Position numbers and translations under genes: made by a program. A model generated the notes under the pieces. That model saw only the letters and a program-made list of their open reading frames with translations, did no database searches and was not told where the DNA came from. From the NCBI GenBank assembly GCA_013373625.1, contig JABXHM010000037.1:1-55001 (forward strand): a DNA stretch of 55,001 nt, read 5' to 3'. Source of the stretch: Alteromonadaceae bacterium. Its GTDB lineage: Bacteria; Pseudomonadota; Gammaproteobacteria; Enterobacterales; Alteromonadaceae. Positions 44,963 to 54,347 of the stretch are shown here, piece by piece (the first letter of the stretch is position 1; the number at the start of each line of letters is the position of its first letter).

Positions 44963-47900
44963 GTTTGCTCAGGCGGGAGCCAGCCTCACGAGTTTTGCCT
45001 TACGTAAGCCTGTTACCGTATGTATGGTATTTTTATCAATGTTAGTGTTCGGCATCGCTGCCGGACGCTTGTTACCGCTAGAGAAATTTCCGGGTATCGA
45101 CATTCCGCAAATGGTGGTACAAATCCCGTATAACGATGCCACGCCTGCGGAAATAGAACGCATGATCACCCGGCCGGTAGAAGAAGCCATCGCTACGATG
45201 TCGGGTATCAAGCGTTTGCGCGCCGCATCGTTTGAGAATCGCGCCGAAGTTTTTGTGGAGTTTGACTGGGATGCCAACATTAAGGCCAAAAGTATTGAAG
45301 CCCGCGAAAAAATCGATGCCATTCGTGATGAACTCCCCGATGATGTGGAACGTGTCATGGTGTACAAATTTAACACCAATGATATGCCAATTTTTCAGTT
45401 AAGAGTCTCCAGTGAGCGGGATTTATCCAATGCCTACGACTTGCTTGACCGTAACCTCAAGCAGGTGATTGAGCGAGTGCCGGGCGTTTCCCGGGTAGAA
45501 CTTTATGGCGTGGTCAAAAAACAAATCAGCATTCGCTTAAGTCCGGAAAGAATGACATCGTTGCACATTAACACCGAGCAACTCGGACAGCGCTTGCGAG
45601 CGGCTAATTTTTCGATGACTGCCGGCCACTTCATTGCCGACGAACAAAAGTACATCGTTAATCCACAGGGTGAATTTTCTGACATTCGTGATATTGAGCA
45701 AATTTATATTGCACCCGGCATTATGCTCAAAGATATCGCCACAATAGCCTACGAATTACCTGAGCGTAATTCCGGCCGTCACCTTGACCGCGCTTACGCG
45801 GTAGGACTGAATATATTTCGTGAATCAGGCAGTAACCTGGTAGAGGTATCTGACCGCGTTATGCAGGTTATTGAGCAAGCCAATGACGATCCGGCTTTTA
45901 ATGGTATTAATCTCTATGTAATGGATGATGTTGCTGACAGTGTCAGCACATCGTTGTCGAATCTCGTCGAAGCGGGCTTGTTCGGGGCGCTCCTTTCTAT
46001 TGTGGTGCTGTACTTATTTCTACGTCAAATTACAACCACCCTGCTGGTTGTGCTGTCGGTGCCGTTTTCTATTTGTATAACGCTGGGCGTAATGTACCTG
46101 TTTGGTTATTCACTGAATGTTTTGTCGTTAATGGGTTTAATGTTAGCGGTTGGTATGCTGGTAGATAACGCGGTGGTAGTCACTGAGAGCATCTTTCAGC
46201 AACGCGCGACCCACAGCGATCCGGAACAGGCAACTAAGCTTGGTGTCGGTAAAGTAAGTCTGGCGGTTATTGCGGGTACCACGACAACGGCCATCGTATT
46301 TTTACCTAATATTGTTGGCGTTAAAATTGACGTCACCGTGTTTTTAGAGCATGTCGCCATAGCAATCTGCATTTCACTGTTTGCATCACTACTGATTGCT
46401 CAAACATTGATCCCGTTATTAGCATCAAAGGTTAAACCACCAGCAGAGCACCAGCAAAAAACACCCGGTTATGTTAAGCGCTACCGTCAAATTCTTAACT
46501 GGACAATGGGCAATCAGGGCAAAACAGCCGTCATAGCGCTGGTTATTCTGGCCAGTACGGCTATACCATTGGGCGTAATCTCCAAAGATGACGAAGGTAA
46601 CGATGATCAGCAACGTATTTGGTTAAACTACCATCTGACACAAAATTACACCCTCGACGAAGTCGAAAAGACCGTCGATAAAATGGAAGAATACCTCTAT
46701 ACAAATCAGGATAAATTCCATATAAAGCAAGTTTATAGCTTTTACGAACCTGGTTTTGCCACATCCAATATCACGTTGCGCGACGATTTACCTGTGCCCG
46801 TTTCCGAAATAAAGCGTTTAATCAATGAAAACATGCCTAAGTTTGTTCGCGCCCGACCTTCCTTTCGCTGGAATGAAGGTAACGGAGGCGGTGTCAGGTT
46901 AACATTGCTGGGGGAATCATCCGACCGATTGCGACTGATATCCGATCGTGTCGTCGATGTACTGGCCAGTGTTGATGGCCTGATCGATGTTAAGGCTGAT
47001 GTAGGCAGTGAACGACAAGAATTACAAGTGAGAGTTAATCGTGACAAAGCTTACAAGCTTGGCTTATCTACACAACGGATATCCGGCCTGATAGCCACAG
47101 CCCTGCGCGGTAATAACCTGCGTACGTTCAGGTACGGTGAAGCCGGCGAAGTAAAAGTTCAATTGCTTTATGGTAAGTCGGTACAGGAATCTTTACACGC
47201 GCTGCGCAACCTGACACTGGCTAACAATGACGGTCGTAATATTACGCTTGATATGGTTGCGGATATCACAGTAACACCGCAATTAGCGCAAATTAACCGC
47301 AACTACCGGCAAACGGCATTAACAATTGGTGCCAACCTTGAAGAAGGAACTACCATGGATGATGCCCGGGAGCGTATTGAAACAGCCATGCAATATATCA
47401 ATCTGCCTTCTGGCTATAACTGGAGTCTGGATGGTGGATTCCGGCGTCAGGACGAGGCTTTTGCGGTAATGCAAATGAACATGTTGCTGGCCGTTTGTAT
47501 GATCTATATTGTCATGGCAGCGTTGTTTGAATCCTTGCTACTACCCACCGCCGTTATTACATCTTTGTTATTCAGTATTACCGGCGTGTTCTGGGCCTAT
47601 ATGATAACCGGTACAGCCATGTCAGTAATGGGAATGATAGGCATGCTGATATTGATGGGGATAGTGGTGAACAACGGTATCGTATTAGTAGACCGAATTA
47701 ATCAGCTCATACAGGAAGGTCATAACTTAATCACTGCTGTGGTTGAAGGGTGCAGTTCCCGTATCCGTCCGATTTTAATGACGGTAGCAACGACGGTACT
47801 GGGCTTGGTGCCTCTGGCATTAGGTGGCGCCCGAATAGGCGGTGACGGCCCTGCTTATGCACCAATGGCCATTGCCATCATAGGCGGACTGGTATTTTCT

Positions 47901-48020
47901 ACATTGACGAGTTTATTTTTAGTACCGCTTGCTTATGTCTTGTTACTTAAATTGCGGTATCGGGTAGGTAAAATGATTCACCGTTCTGGGCAGCAGGTGA
48001 GTCGCTGGATCAAGATATAG
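44955..48020 (+). CDS. RND efflux permease B
   Basis: The protein is 1021 residues from the ATG at 44955, which has GAGGAG at the best spacing; an ATG at 44949 is possible. TM1 follows RKPVTVC. TM4 is MLAVGMLVDNAVVVTES with the same D-N pair (404, 405) as permease A. The late TM region is MGIVVNNGIVLVDRINQLIQEG. It is clearly a different protein from permease A, so the two could assemble as a mixed trimer, as MdtB and MdtC do, or act separately on the same adaptor. A bidirectional terminator follows. Confidence 0.93.
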   Translation: MDKFAQAGASLTSFALRKPVTVCMVFLSMLVFGIAAGRLLPLEKFPGIDIPQMVVQIPYNDATPAEIERMITRPVEEAIATMSGIKRLRAASFENRAEVFVEFDWDANIKAKSIEAREKIDAIRDELPDDVERVMVYKFNTNDMPIFQLRVSSERDLSNAYDLLDRNLKQVIERVPGVSRVELYGVVKKQISIRLSPERMTSLHINTEQLGQRLRAANFSMTAGHFIADEQKYIVNPQGEFSDIRDIEQIYIAPGIMLKDIATIAYELPERNSGRHLDRAYAVGLNIFRESGSNLVEVSDRVMQVIEQANDDPAFNGINLYVMDDVADSVSTSLSNLVEAGLFGALLSIVVLYLFLRQITTTLLVVLSVPFSICITLGVMYLFGYSLNVLSLMGLMLAVGMLVDNAVVVTESIFQQRATHSDPEQATKLGVGKVSLAVIAGTTTTAIVFLPNIVGVKIDVTVFLEHVAIAICISLFASLLIAQTLIPLLASKVKPPAEHQQKTPGYVKRYRQILNWTMGNQGKTAVIALVILASTAIPLGVISKDDEGNDDQQRIWLNYHLTQNYTLDEVEKTVDKMEEYLYTNQDKFHIKQVYSFYEPGFATSNITLRDDLPVPVSEIKRLINENMPKFVRARPSFRWNEGNGGGVRLTLLGESSDRLRLISDRVVDVLASVDGLIDVKADVGSERQELQVRVNRDKAYKLGLSTQRISGLIATALRGNNLRTFRYGEAGEVKVQLLYGKSVQESLHALRNLTLANNDGRNITLDMVADITVTPQLAQINRNYRQTALTIGANLEEGTTMDDARERIETAMQYINLPSGYNWSLDGGFRRQDEAFAVMQMNMLLAVCMIYIVMAALFESLLLPTAVITSLLFSITGVFWAYMITGTAMSVMGMIGMLILMGIVVNNGIVLVDRINQLIQEGHNLITAVVEGCSSRIRPILMTVATTVLGLVPLALGGARIGGDGPAYAPMAIAIIGGLVFSTLTSLFLVPLAYVLLLKLRYRVGKMIHRSGQQVSRWIKI

Positions 48021-48038
48021 CACATTGAAGGAAAATTT

Positions 48039-48083
48039 AAACGGGAACTCGGTATAACAACCACTGCGGTTCCCGTTTATTTA
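48039..48083. terminator. Bidirectional terminator after the RND operon
   Basis: AAACGGGAAC / GTTCCCGTTT is a 10-bp stem with a 20-nt loop, followed by ATTTAATCC on the plus strand and AAATTTTCC on the minus strand. Confidence 0.65.
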
Positions 48084-48095
48084 ATCCAACCACAA

Positions 48096-48425
48096 TTAGC
48101 TACGTGCAGTTAAGAACTGATATACGTTTGATGCGTCACGTGATTGAGAAAACTCAACTAAAGAAACACCATTACAGGTTACGCCGTTTTCAGCTTTAAT
48201 CACTTTTAATACTTCGCGCTGGCTTGCACCAATAAGACCGATATTGCGTGATACTGAAGTACGCAGTAAACGCACATCATCTTTTACTACCGCTTTACAA
48301 AAACCCGCATACTCAGTGTCACCGATGAAACGTACGCCGTCAGAAGTAACGTCAGCAGAAGCAGAAGCGATGCTCATTACAGATAATACCGCTGCAGTAA
48401 TGGTAGATTTAAATAACTTAGTCAT
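48096..48425 (-). CDS. DUF3718 small exported protein
   Basis: The protein is 109 residues from the ATG at 48425, with GAGAGGAA 9 nt upstream; a TTG two codons earlier is less likely. A signal peptide ends at about ASASA-DV. The mature 85 residues contain two cysteines (GFCKAVVKDD and VTCNGVSLVEF), possibly a disulfide. Sequence and size match DUF3718, a family mostly of Alteromonadales with no known function. The terminator beyond its stop serves both this gene and the RND operon. Confidence 0.78.
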   Translation of the reverse strand: MTKLFKSTITAAVLSVMSIASASADVTSDGVRFIGDTEYAGFCKAVVKDDVRLLRTSVSRNIGLIGASQREVLKVIKAENGVTCNGVSLVEFSQSRDASNVYQFLTARS

Positions 48426-49219
48426 TTTCAATTTCCTCTCAGAATTTTATGAAGCTCTGTACAAAACACTGTTGGTTGTTGTGACAGAGCGCACCGGGTG
48501 TTTACCGCTGGTGCACTATATTTATGCCCCATCTGAAAGAAAATTACTGTTTTTTTATTGTATAGTGTTGGTGAACTAGGCGTAAAAACTCATGTTAATA
48601 GCACATTAACAACATAAGCATATGTTTTATATGTATATTTTCAAATTACATATTCAAATTAAATATATATATAACCCCCTAAATTCCAAATAGGTCTAAA
48701 TAAAGCGATCAAAACTGAATTAAAAAGGTCAATTTTTTGGGTTTTTCACAACTTTTTACAACTTAGCGGACGATTTTTCGGCTTTTCAGCATGCATTTTT
48801 GTAATTTAATTACGTGAATCGTGTAAAAAAAGTAGATATCACGAGCCTAACCCGTTAACCGCCCTTATTAAATACCTTGTTGCAACACGACTAGAATCTT
48901 TTAATTGGCCCAATCAAAGCACATTATTTTCAATCAGCATAAAACATTAGTATGTATGACAGCATCGCAGATATATCGAAGTGCGACCAAAGATTGACCA
49001 GCAAGCAAGTGGATAGATTGCAACTGTTCGACAAGTTGATACAACTACATCATTCATATGCTCAATGTTCTATTTGTAAATCTTCGTTGCTGGGCTGCCG
49101 ATAAAGAAATACGGCCAATCTATAGTTAACAAGAATAGGAAGGGGTTTGCAAAACCAACCGGATTAGCACGAATCCGGTTGGCAACAAGAAAAGAGGATA
49201 TTAGTCAAAATATACAGCG
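48426..49219. other. AT-rich intergenic region with a possible 50-codon frame
   Basis: A 794-bp stretch. From 48580 to 48850 it is strikingly AT-rich with runs of T and A, a likely promoter or H-NS-bound region. A plus-strand frame at 48952-49104 (50 codons) contains CSICKSSLLGC but has no ribosome site. The 49155-49182 hairpin is listed separately. A long plus-strand frame across DUF3718 is a shadow. Confidence 0.5.
49151..49182 (-). terminator. Terminator of the DUF2189 gene
   Basis: A perfect 11-bp stem CCAACCGGATT / AATCCGGTTGG with a 6-nt loop is followed by TTTTGC on the minus strand only. Confidence 0.72.
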
Positions 49220-50014
49220 TTAAACGTATTCTCGTTCGCGCTTGGTTTCAATGGCATCTATATAACCATGCCAGGAAGCATAACCAAGTAAAGGCATTAG
49301 CACGATAAAACCAATGAATCCGGTAACAAACCCAATGGCGACCATGGTAAATATAATGCCAGCCCAAATAAACATCGGCACTTTATTAACCCACACTGCG
49401 TTAATACTGGTCATAACTGCCGTTGCTAAATCGACTTTCCGTTCGAGTAATATAGGCTGAGTAAAGGCAGTTATAAGAAACATCGCTACACAGAATAACG
49501 CGCCGACACCGGTACCCAATAGTAAAAATGGCATTAAACTTTCGAGGTTTTCGATTTGCTGTTGAGGATAAAGTGCATGAATAATCGACGCTACCCGCAA
49601 CCAGAAAATCATCAGTACCATTAGCAGAATACCAAAGCCCCACTCATTCACCGCATTACGGCGAATAGCACGCAGTGAGTGTGACAATGTTGGTTTATGT
49701 CCTTTTTCATGCTCCCAGCTTATATCGTACAGGCCGGCGGCCAAAAATGGCCCAATTAACATAAAACAGACAATCGAGGGCAATATAACCAAATGCCAAC
49801 CTGTCATGGTGACCAGATAAAATATCAGCCATGGAATTGCGGCAAATATAACACCGTAAAAAATCGATAGCATTGGCGTACGCAGTAAATCCTGCAGCCC
49901 TAAAGACAACCACTTGATCGGATCGCCGATATCAAGTTCTTTGCATGGAATAACCCGGGCGATGCCGCTTTCTGTAATAGCGTTTTGTGGCGTTTCTTTA
50001 AAGTGCTGTGACAT
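49220..50014 (-). CDS. DUF2189 integral membrane protein
   Basis: The protein is 264 residues from the ATG at 50014, which follows AGGGAAGCGAG; the frame is open 17 codons further. A polar N-terminus leads to about five or six transmembrane segments. The conserved DUF2189 order is the DLLRTPMLSIFYGV helix, IPWLIFYLVTMTGW, a middle GPFLAAGLYDIS segment, VVNEWGFGILLMV-like helix, and a C-terminal LGYASWHGYIDAIET. The protein is of unknown function. The 284 bp upstream contain only short spurious frames. Confidence 0.82.
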   Translation of the reverse strand: MSQHFKETPQNAITESGIARVIPCKELDIGDPIKWLSLGLQDLLRTPMLSIFYGVIFAAIPWLIFYLVTMTGWHLVILPSIVCFMLIGPFLAAGLYDISWEHEKGHKPTLSHSLRAIRRNAVNEWGFGILLMVLMIFWLRVASIIHALYPQQQIENLESLMPFLLLGTGVGALFCVAMFLITAFTQPILLERKVDLATAVMTSINAVWVNKVPMFIWAGIIFTMVAIGFVTGFIGFIVLMPLLGYASWHGYIDAIETKREREYV

Positions 50015-50298
50015 AATCTCGCTTCCCTCAAATATTGCTATACCTGATGCGTTACTGCAATGCATAGACTAAGCGATGCGATGTACCCAACTGCATACTG
50101 TATACGTTTCTACGGGTCACACTCAGCTTTGGTTCTACCATTAATGCGCAAGGCGTTCATAAACGACAACTATCAGGGAACTCCAGCTTATCCACTCTAC
50201 TATCAAATGCGCCAATCACTGCACCGTGAAATTCCCCTGCTGTTATATACACGATAGTTAATAATGCTAAGTTTCACAATCTATTAACAAAAATTTTA

Positions 50299-50736
50299 TC
50301 AAAGATAACGTAGTGGCTGCCAAAAAAGCGCTGTTTTAAAGAATTTGCTTATCGCCGCGTTGAATTCACTGAAGCTACACACATCGCTTCGCAAGCCAGT
50401 AACACACTCGGTTGTAAAGCGATGGCAATTGTGAGTAAGCGTGTTGTAATTAATGTAGGTAAAAATGCGCTCAATGGCACGTTCTGAGGTACCAACATGC
50501 ACCAGGGGTTGCAGTTGAGCGTTACAGGCTATGTAAATTCGTTCGCCGCTGCGATCGGTTAAAAAGCGCTGCGGGGATACGGCTTTTACTAAGCCAGACC
50601 CATGCAGTTCGATAATATGGTCTTCAAGCCAGATACCCGTATGTTCGAATAATCCATAAATACCACAACACACGATGGCGCCATCTACCGGATCAACCAG
50701 ACGTTTACTCTCTCCAGGATATACTTTTACGTTCAT
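50299..50736 (-). CDS. LRAT/NlpC-like (permuted papain fold) protein
   Basis: The protein has 145 residues with no signal peptide. His32 in FEHTGIWLEDHIIELHGSG followed by Cys104 in THNCHRFTTEC fits the circularly permuted papain fold of the LRAT/YiiX group. There the His comes first and the Cys lies in an NCxHF-type motif. Such enzymes act as acyltransferases, thioesterases or amidases. The family name is inference from motif order. It is unlinked to its neighbours and the substrate is unknown. Confidence 0.68.
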   Translation of the reverse strand: MNVKVYPGESKRLVDPVDGAIVCCGIYGLFEHTGIWLEDHIIELHGSGLVKAVSPQRFLTDRSGERIYIACNAQLQPLVHVGTSERAIERIFTYINYNTLTHNCHRFTTECVTGLRSDVCSFSEFNAAISKFFKTALFWQPLRYL

Positions 50737-51025
50737 AACACATCACCCGCAGTACGGTGCAGCGTCCCCATCCGCCAAACATTACAAACTGATGGCCTGA
50801 CTACACTGAATAGTATCACCCCACCGCGTGCTGCTAGCAGGCACAAAACAGGCATGTTTATACTCCCAGATAAACACGCCCTATGTTATAGATAATGAAT
50901 ACCCACTGTACAAGGGTAAATTTGTAACAATATCTGCAAGATATTTCACTTTTTGAGTAAAAATTTGCTTAACAGCTTATAACCTATGCGATACCCTGAA
51001 GCCCCTGTAACTTAAGTAGTTGATG

Positions 51026-52252
51026 ATGAAACCGGTAAACAGTTCGCATAAGTTAGATAACGTCTGTTATGACATTCGAGGCCCTATTGCTGCTCAGGCT
51101 CGCAAAATGGAAGATGAAGGCCATCGTATTCTTAAATTAAATATCGGCAACCCTGCCCCGTTTGGTTTTGATGCGCCGGACGATATTCTGAAAGACGTCA
51201 TCCATAACCTGCCAACTTCACAAGGTTATTCCGACTCTACTGGTATTTATGCGGCCCGCGTGGCAGTGATGCAGTATTACCAGCAAATGCACATCCGTAA
51301 TATTCAGGTTGACGATGTGTTTATTGGTAATGGCGTCAGTGAAATGATCATGATGTCTATGCAGGCTCTGCTCAATACAGGTGACGAGGTGCTGCTTCCC
51401 AGCCCTGACTACCCGTTATGGACAGCAGCAGTGAGCCTGTCTTCGGGCACACCCGTGCACTATCGTTGTGACGAGCTGGCAGGCTGGTTCCCGGATATTG
51501 ATGACATAAAAAGTAAGATCACCAAGAAAACCAAAGCCATTGTCATTATTAACCCGAACAATCCCACTGGTGCGGTATACAGTAAAGAGCTATTGCAACA
51601 AATAGTGGAACTCGCCCGTGAGCATCAACTGGTGGTCTTTTCAGATGAAATATACGATAAAATTCTCTATGACGATGCCAAACATACCTGCATCGCATCG
51701 CTGGCCGATGACGTGTTTTTTGTCACGTTCAGCGGTTTATCTAAAAACTACCGCGTGGCGGGGTTCAGAGCGGGTTGGTTAATTGTCTCGGGTAACAAGC
51801 GATTAGCCAAGCACTACATTGAAGGGCTTACCATACTGTCGTCGATGCGAATGTGTGCCAATGTACCCTGTCAGAGTGCCATTCAAACTGCTTTAGGTGG
51901 CTATCAGAGCATTAATAATCTTGTGCAGCCGGGCGGCCGGTTAAAGATACAGCGCGATCTGGCGGCCAAACGATTAAATGAAATTGACGGCATAAGTTGT
52001 GTTGCTCCCCGTGGCGCCATGTATTGCTTTGCCAAAGTTGATGCCGAAAAATTTAATATTGCCAATGATGAACAAATGATTTTTGACCTGCTGAGCAGCG
52101 AAAAAATCTTACTCGTGCATGGCAAAGCGTTCAACCTGGATGAGGGCATATACTTTAGATTAGTATTTTTACCCCACAGCGATATTCTCGCACCAGCACT
52201 GGATCGCATTGAAAACTTTTTTAATGGTTACCGTCAGAAAGGTCAAAAGTAA
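51026..52252 (+). CDS. alaA: Alanine-synthesising transaminase (glutamate-pyruvate type)
   Basis: The protein is 408 residues from the ATG at 51026; ATG 51023 and TTG 51020 are also in frame. It is very close to E. coli AlaA from memory: [74 protein letters not shown], the PLP Lys in [16 protein letters not shown], and [18 protein letters not shown]. It makes alanine from pyruvate with glutamate. Its stop shares a base with the yfbR start (TAATG). Confidence 0.95.
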   Translation: MKPVNSSHKLDNVCYDIRGPIAAQARKMEDEGHRILKLNIGNPAPFGFDAPDDILKDVIHNLPTSQGYSDSTGIYAARVAVMQYYQQMHIRNIQVDDVFIGNGVSEMIMMSMQALLNTGDEVLLPSPDYPLWTAAVSLSSGTPVHYRCDELAGWFPDIDDIKSKITKKTKAIVIINPNNPTGAVYSKELLQQIVELAREHQLVVFSDEIYDKILYDDAKHTCIASLADDVFFVTFSGLSKNYRVAGFRAGWLIVSGNKRLAKHYIEGLTILSSMRMCANVPCQSAIQTALGGYQSINNLVQPGGRLKIQRDLAAKRLNEIDGISCVAPRGAMYCFAKVDAEKFNIANDEQMIFDLLSSEKILLVHGKAFNLDEGIYFRLVFLPHSDILAPALDRIENFFNGYRQKGQK

Positions 52253-52857
52253 TGGCCGAAAACAGCCATTTTTTTGCTCACCTGGCCAGAATGAAACTCA
52301 TTCAACGCTGGCCACTCATGCGCAACGTGCATAGCGAAAATGTGCAGGAACACAGCTTACAGGTTGCCATGGTCGCTCACGCCCTTGCGCTCATTAAAAA
52401 CCGCTTTTATGGCGGCTCGCTTAACCCTGACCGTATAGCCACGCTGGCGATGTTTCATGACGTTTCTGAAGTGCTCACCGGTGACTTACCGACCCCGGTA
52501 AAATACTATAATCCGGCAATCAAAGATGAATACAAAAAGATAGAAAAAATCGCAGAGCAAAAACTCATTGATATGGCACCTGAGGCGTTTAAAGACGACT
52601 ACGCCGCGCTCATTGACAGCCATTATCACAGCAAAGACGAAGCCTTTATTGTTAAAGCCGCTGACGTTTTATGTGCGTACCTGAAAACACTCGAAGAACT
52701 CAGTGCCGGTAACCGTGAATTTACCCTGGCCAAAAAACGCCTGGATAAAATGCTCAAAGACTATCATTCCGAAGAGGTCGACTACTTTTTGACCCGATAT
52801 GTACCAAGCTTTTCGCTGAGTCTGGATGAAATTACCCAGGAAGAAACCGGAGAATAA
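52252..52857 (+). CDS. yfbR: 5'-deoxynucleotidase
   Basis: The protein has 201 residues. The HD-domain metal site is spread over [21 protein letters not shown] (first His), [20 protein letters not shown] (His-Asp) and [16 protein letters not shown] (distal Asp), a signature of the YfbR group, which dephosphorylates dNMPs to nucleosides. In E. coli it also follows alaA. It has no signal peptide. The dgt gene starts 4 bp after its stop. Confidence 0.95.
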   Translation: MAENSHFFAHLARMKLIQRWPLMRNVHSENVQEHSLQVAMVAHALALIKNRFYGGSLNPDRIATLAMFHDVSEVLTGDLPTPVKYYNPAIKDEYKKIEKIAEQKLIDMAPEAFKDDYAALIDSHYHSKDEAFIVKAADVLCAYLKTLEELSAGNREFTLAKKRLDKMLKDYHSEEVDYFLTRYVPSFSLSLDEITQEETGE

Positions 52858-52861
52858 CCCA

Positions 52862-54232
52862 ATGAGTCACCATCCCAGCGACACCACATTTGATGACGCT
52901 GCCTGGCAGTCGGTATGGTGGGAGCGCCGGTTACCACGAACACAAGCCAGAGACGGTGATCATCGTTCGCCGTTTCAACGCGATAAGGCGCGAGTATTGC
53001 ACTCTGCTGCATTTCGACGCCTGCAAGCCAAAACTCAGGTACTGGGTGTAGGACTCAGTGATTTTTACCGGACACGTTTAACCCATTCACTGGAAGCGGC
53101 CCAAATTGGCACGGGCATTACCGCTCAATTGCAGGGCAAGTATCCCAAATTAACGGATTTCGTGAGCCTGGATCCGTACCTGATTGAAACACTGTGTCTG
53201 GCTCATGATATCGGTCATCCGCCCTTCGGCCACGGTGGCGAAATTGCCTTGCATTACATGATGCACGAACACGGCGGATTTGAAGGGAACGGCCAAACCT
53301 TCAGAATAGTAGCTCGCCTCGAACCCTATACTGCCGAGCACGGCATGAACTTAAGCCGCCGCAGCGTGCTGGGGCTGGTGAAATATCCTAATTTCATCGA
53401 CTCACTCACTAACGCCAGTATTGTGCCAACCGAGAAGGTAGGTATGCGCCAGGTAAAAGCTGAAAAGTGGCATCCTCCAAAAGGTTTGTTTCGCTGTGAC
53501 CAAAGCTTATTTGACTGGCTGCTCGATCCGTTGCTGCCCTCAGAACGTGATGCGTTCATGCAATGTGATGAAATGAAAGGTCGCCACCATAAAACCCGTT
53601 TCAAATCATTTGATTGCAGCGTAATGGAACTGGCCGATGATATTGCCTATGGTATACACGATCTTGAAGACGCCATAGTGATGGGTATGGTCAAGCAAAA
53701 CGAGTTCAGTGAAGAATTGGCAAAAGAGCTGCTGCATTTACAGGTGCCCTGGTTATCGGACGCAATTAACGATTTAGAAAAACGCCTGTTTAGTGCAGAA
53801 CAATACGAACGTAAAAATGCCATTGGCGCGTTGGTGAACTGCTTTATCACTGCGATTCAAATTGAAGAAAATACGTTATTCGGTCACCCATTGTTGCGTT
53901 ATCAGGCGGTGTTATCCGAGCGACACAACAAGGCATTATCGCTGTTTAAACAATTTGTGTACCGTAAAGTCATTCGCAAACCCGAAGTACAATTGCTGGA
54001 ATATAAAGGCCAACAAGTGGTGATGGAACTGTTTGAAGCCTTTAGTTCTGATCCAACCAGGTTGCTGCCGGAAAATACGCGCCAACGTTATCTCAAAGCA
54101 GAGGAACAAGGTAATGGTCAACGCGTTATAGCTGACTATATATCTGGTATGACCGACGAATTTGCTGCGCGATTATATTCCAATATGTTTGTACCTAAGC
54201 GCGGTGGCGTGCTCGACACACTGTCCTTGTAA
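52862..54232 (+). CDS. dgt: dGTPase (deoxyguanosinetriphosphate triphosphohydrolase-like)
   Basis: The protein is 456 residues from the ATG at 52862; an upstream frame start lies inside yfbR and is rejected. HD residues are in RTRLTHSLEAAQIG, LCLAHDIGHPPFGHGGE and MELADDIAYGIHDLED. The start RDKARVLHSAAFRRLQAKTQV is typical of the family. It splits dGTP, and often other dNTPs, to nucleoside and triphosphate, usually under dNTP-level control. It lies in one unit with alaA and yfbR. Confidence 0.93.
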   Translation: MSHHPSDTTFDDAAWQSVWWERRLPRTQARDGDHRSPFQRDKARVLHSAAFRRLQAKTQVLGVGLSDFYRTRLTHSLEAAQIGTGITAQLQGKYPKLTDFVSLDPYLIETLCLAHDIGHPPFGHGGEIALHYMMHEHGGFEGNGQTFRIVARLEPYTAEHGMNLSRRSVLGLVKYPNFIDSLTNASIVPTEKVGMRQVKAEKWHPPKGLFRCDQSLFDWLLDPLLPSERDAFMQCDEMKGRHHKTRFKSFDCSVMELADDIAYGIHDLEDAIVMGMVKQNEFSEELAKELLHLQVPWLSDAINDLEKRLFSAEQYERKNAIGALVNCFITAIQIEENTLFGHPLLRYQAVLSERHNKALSLFKQFVYRKVIRKPEVQLLEYKGQQVVMELFEAFSSDPTRLLPENTRQRYLKAEEQGNGQRVIADYISGMTDEFAARLYSNMFVPKRGGVLDTLSL

Positions 54233-54347
54233 TGAGGACGTTTTAAGCCGTCAGAATGAAACCATTAGTCTACGTCTCGAAATCTTTTTGCACTATTCAC
54301 GGTCTTATTTCGTAACCAATAGTATTAATCGCTACCAGACGGATATT

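Noticed and set aside
48244..48579. Plus-strand 111-codon frame opposite DUF3718
   Set aside because: It overlaps the DUF3718 gene antisense, with no family signature.
50060..50257. 65-codon plus-strand frame upstream of the DUF2189 gene
   Set aside because: No ribosome site and no protein-like pattern; it falls in a promoter region.
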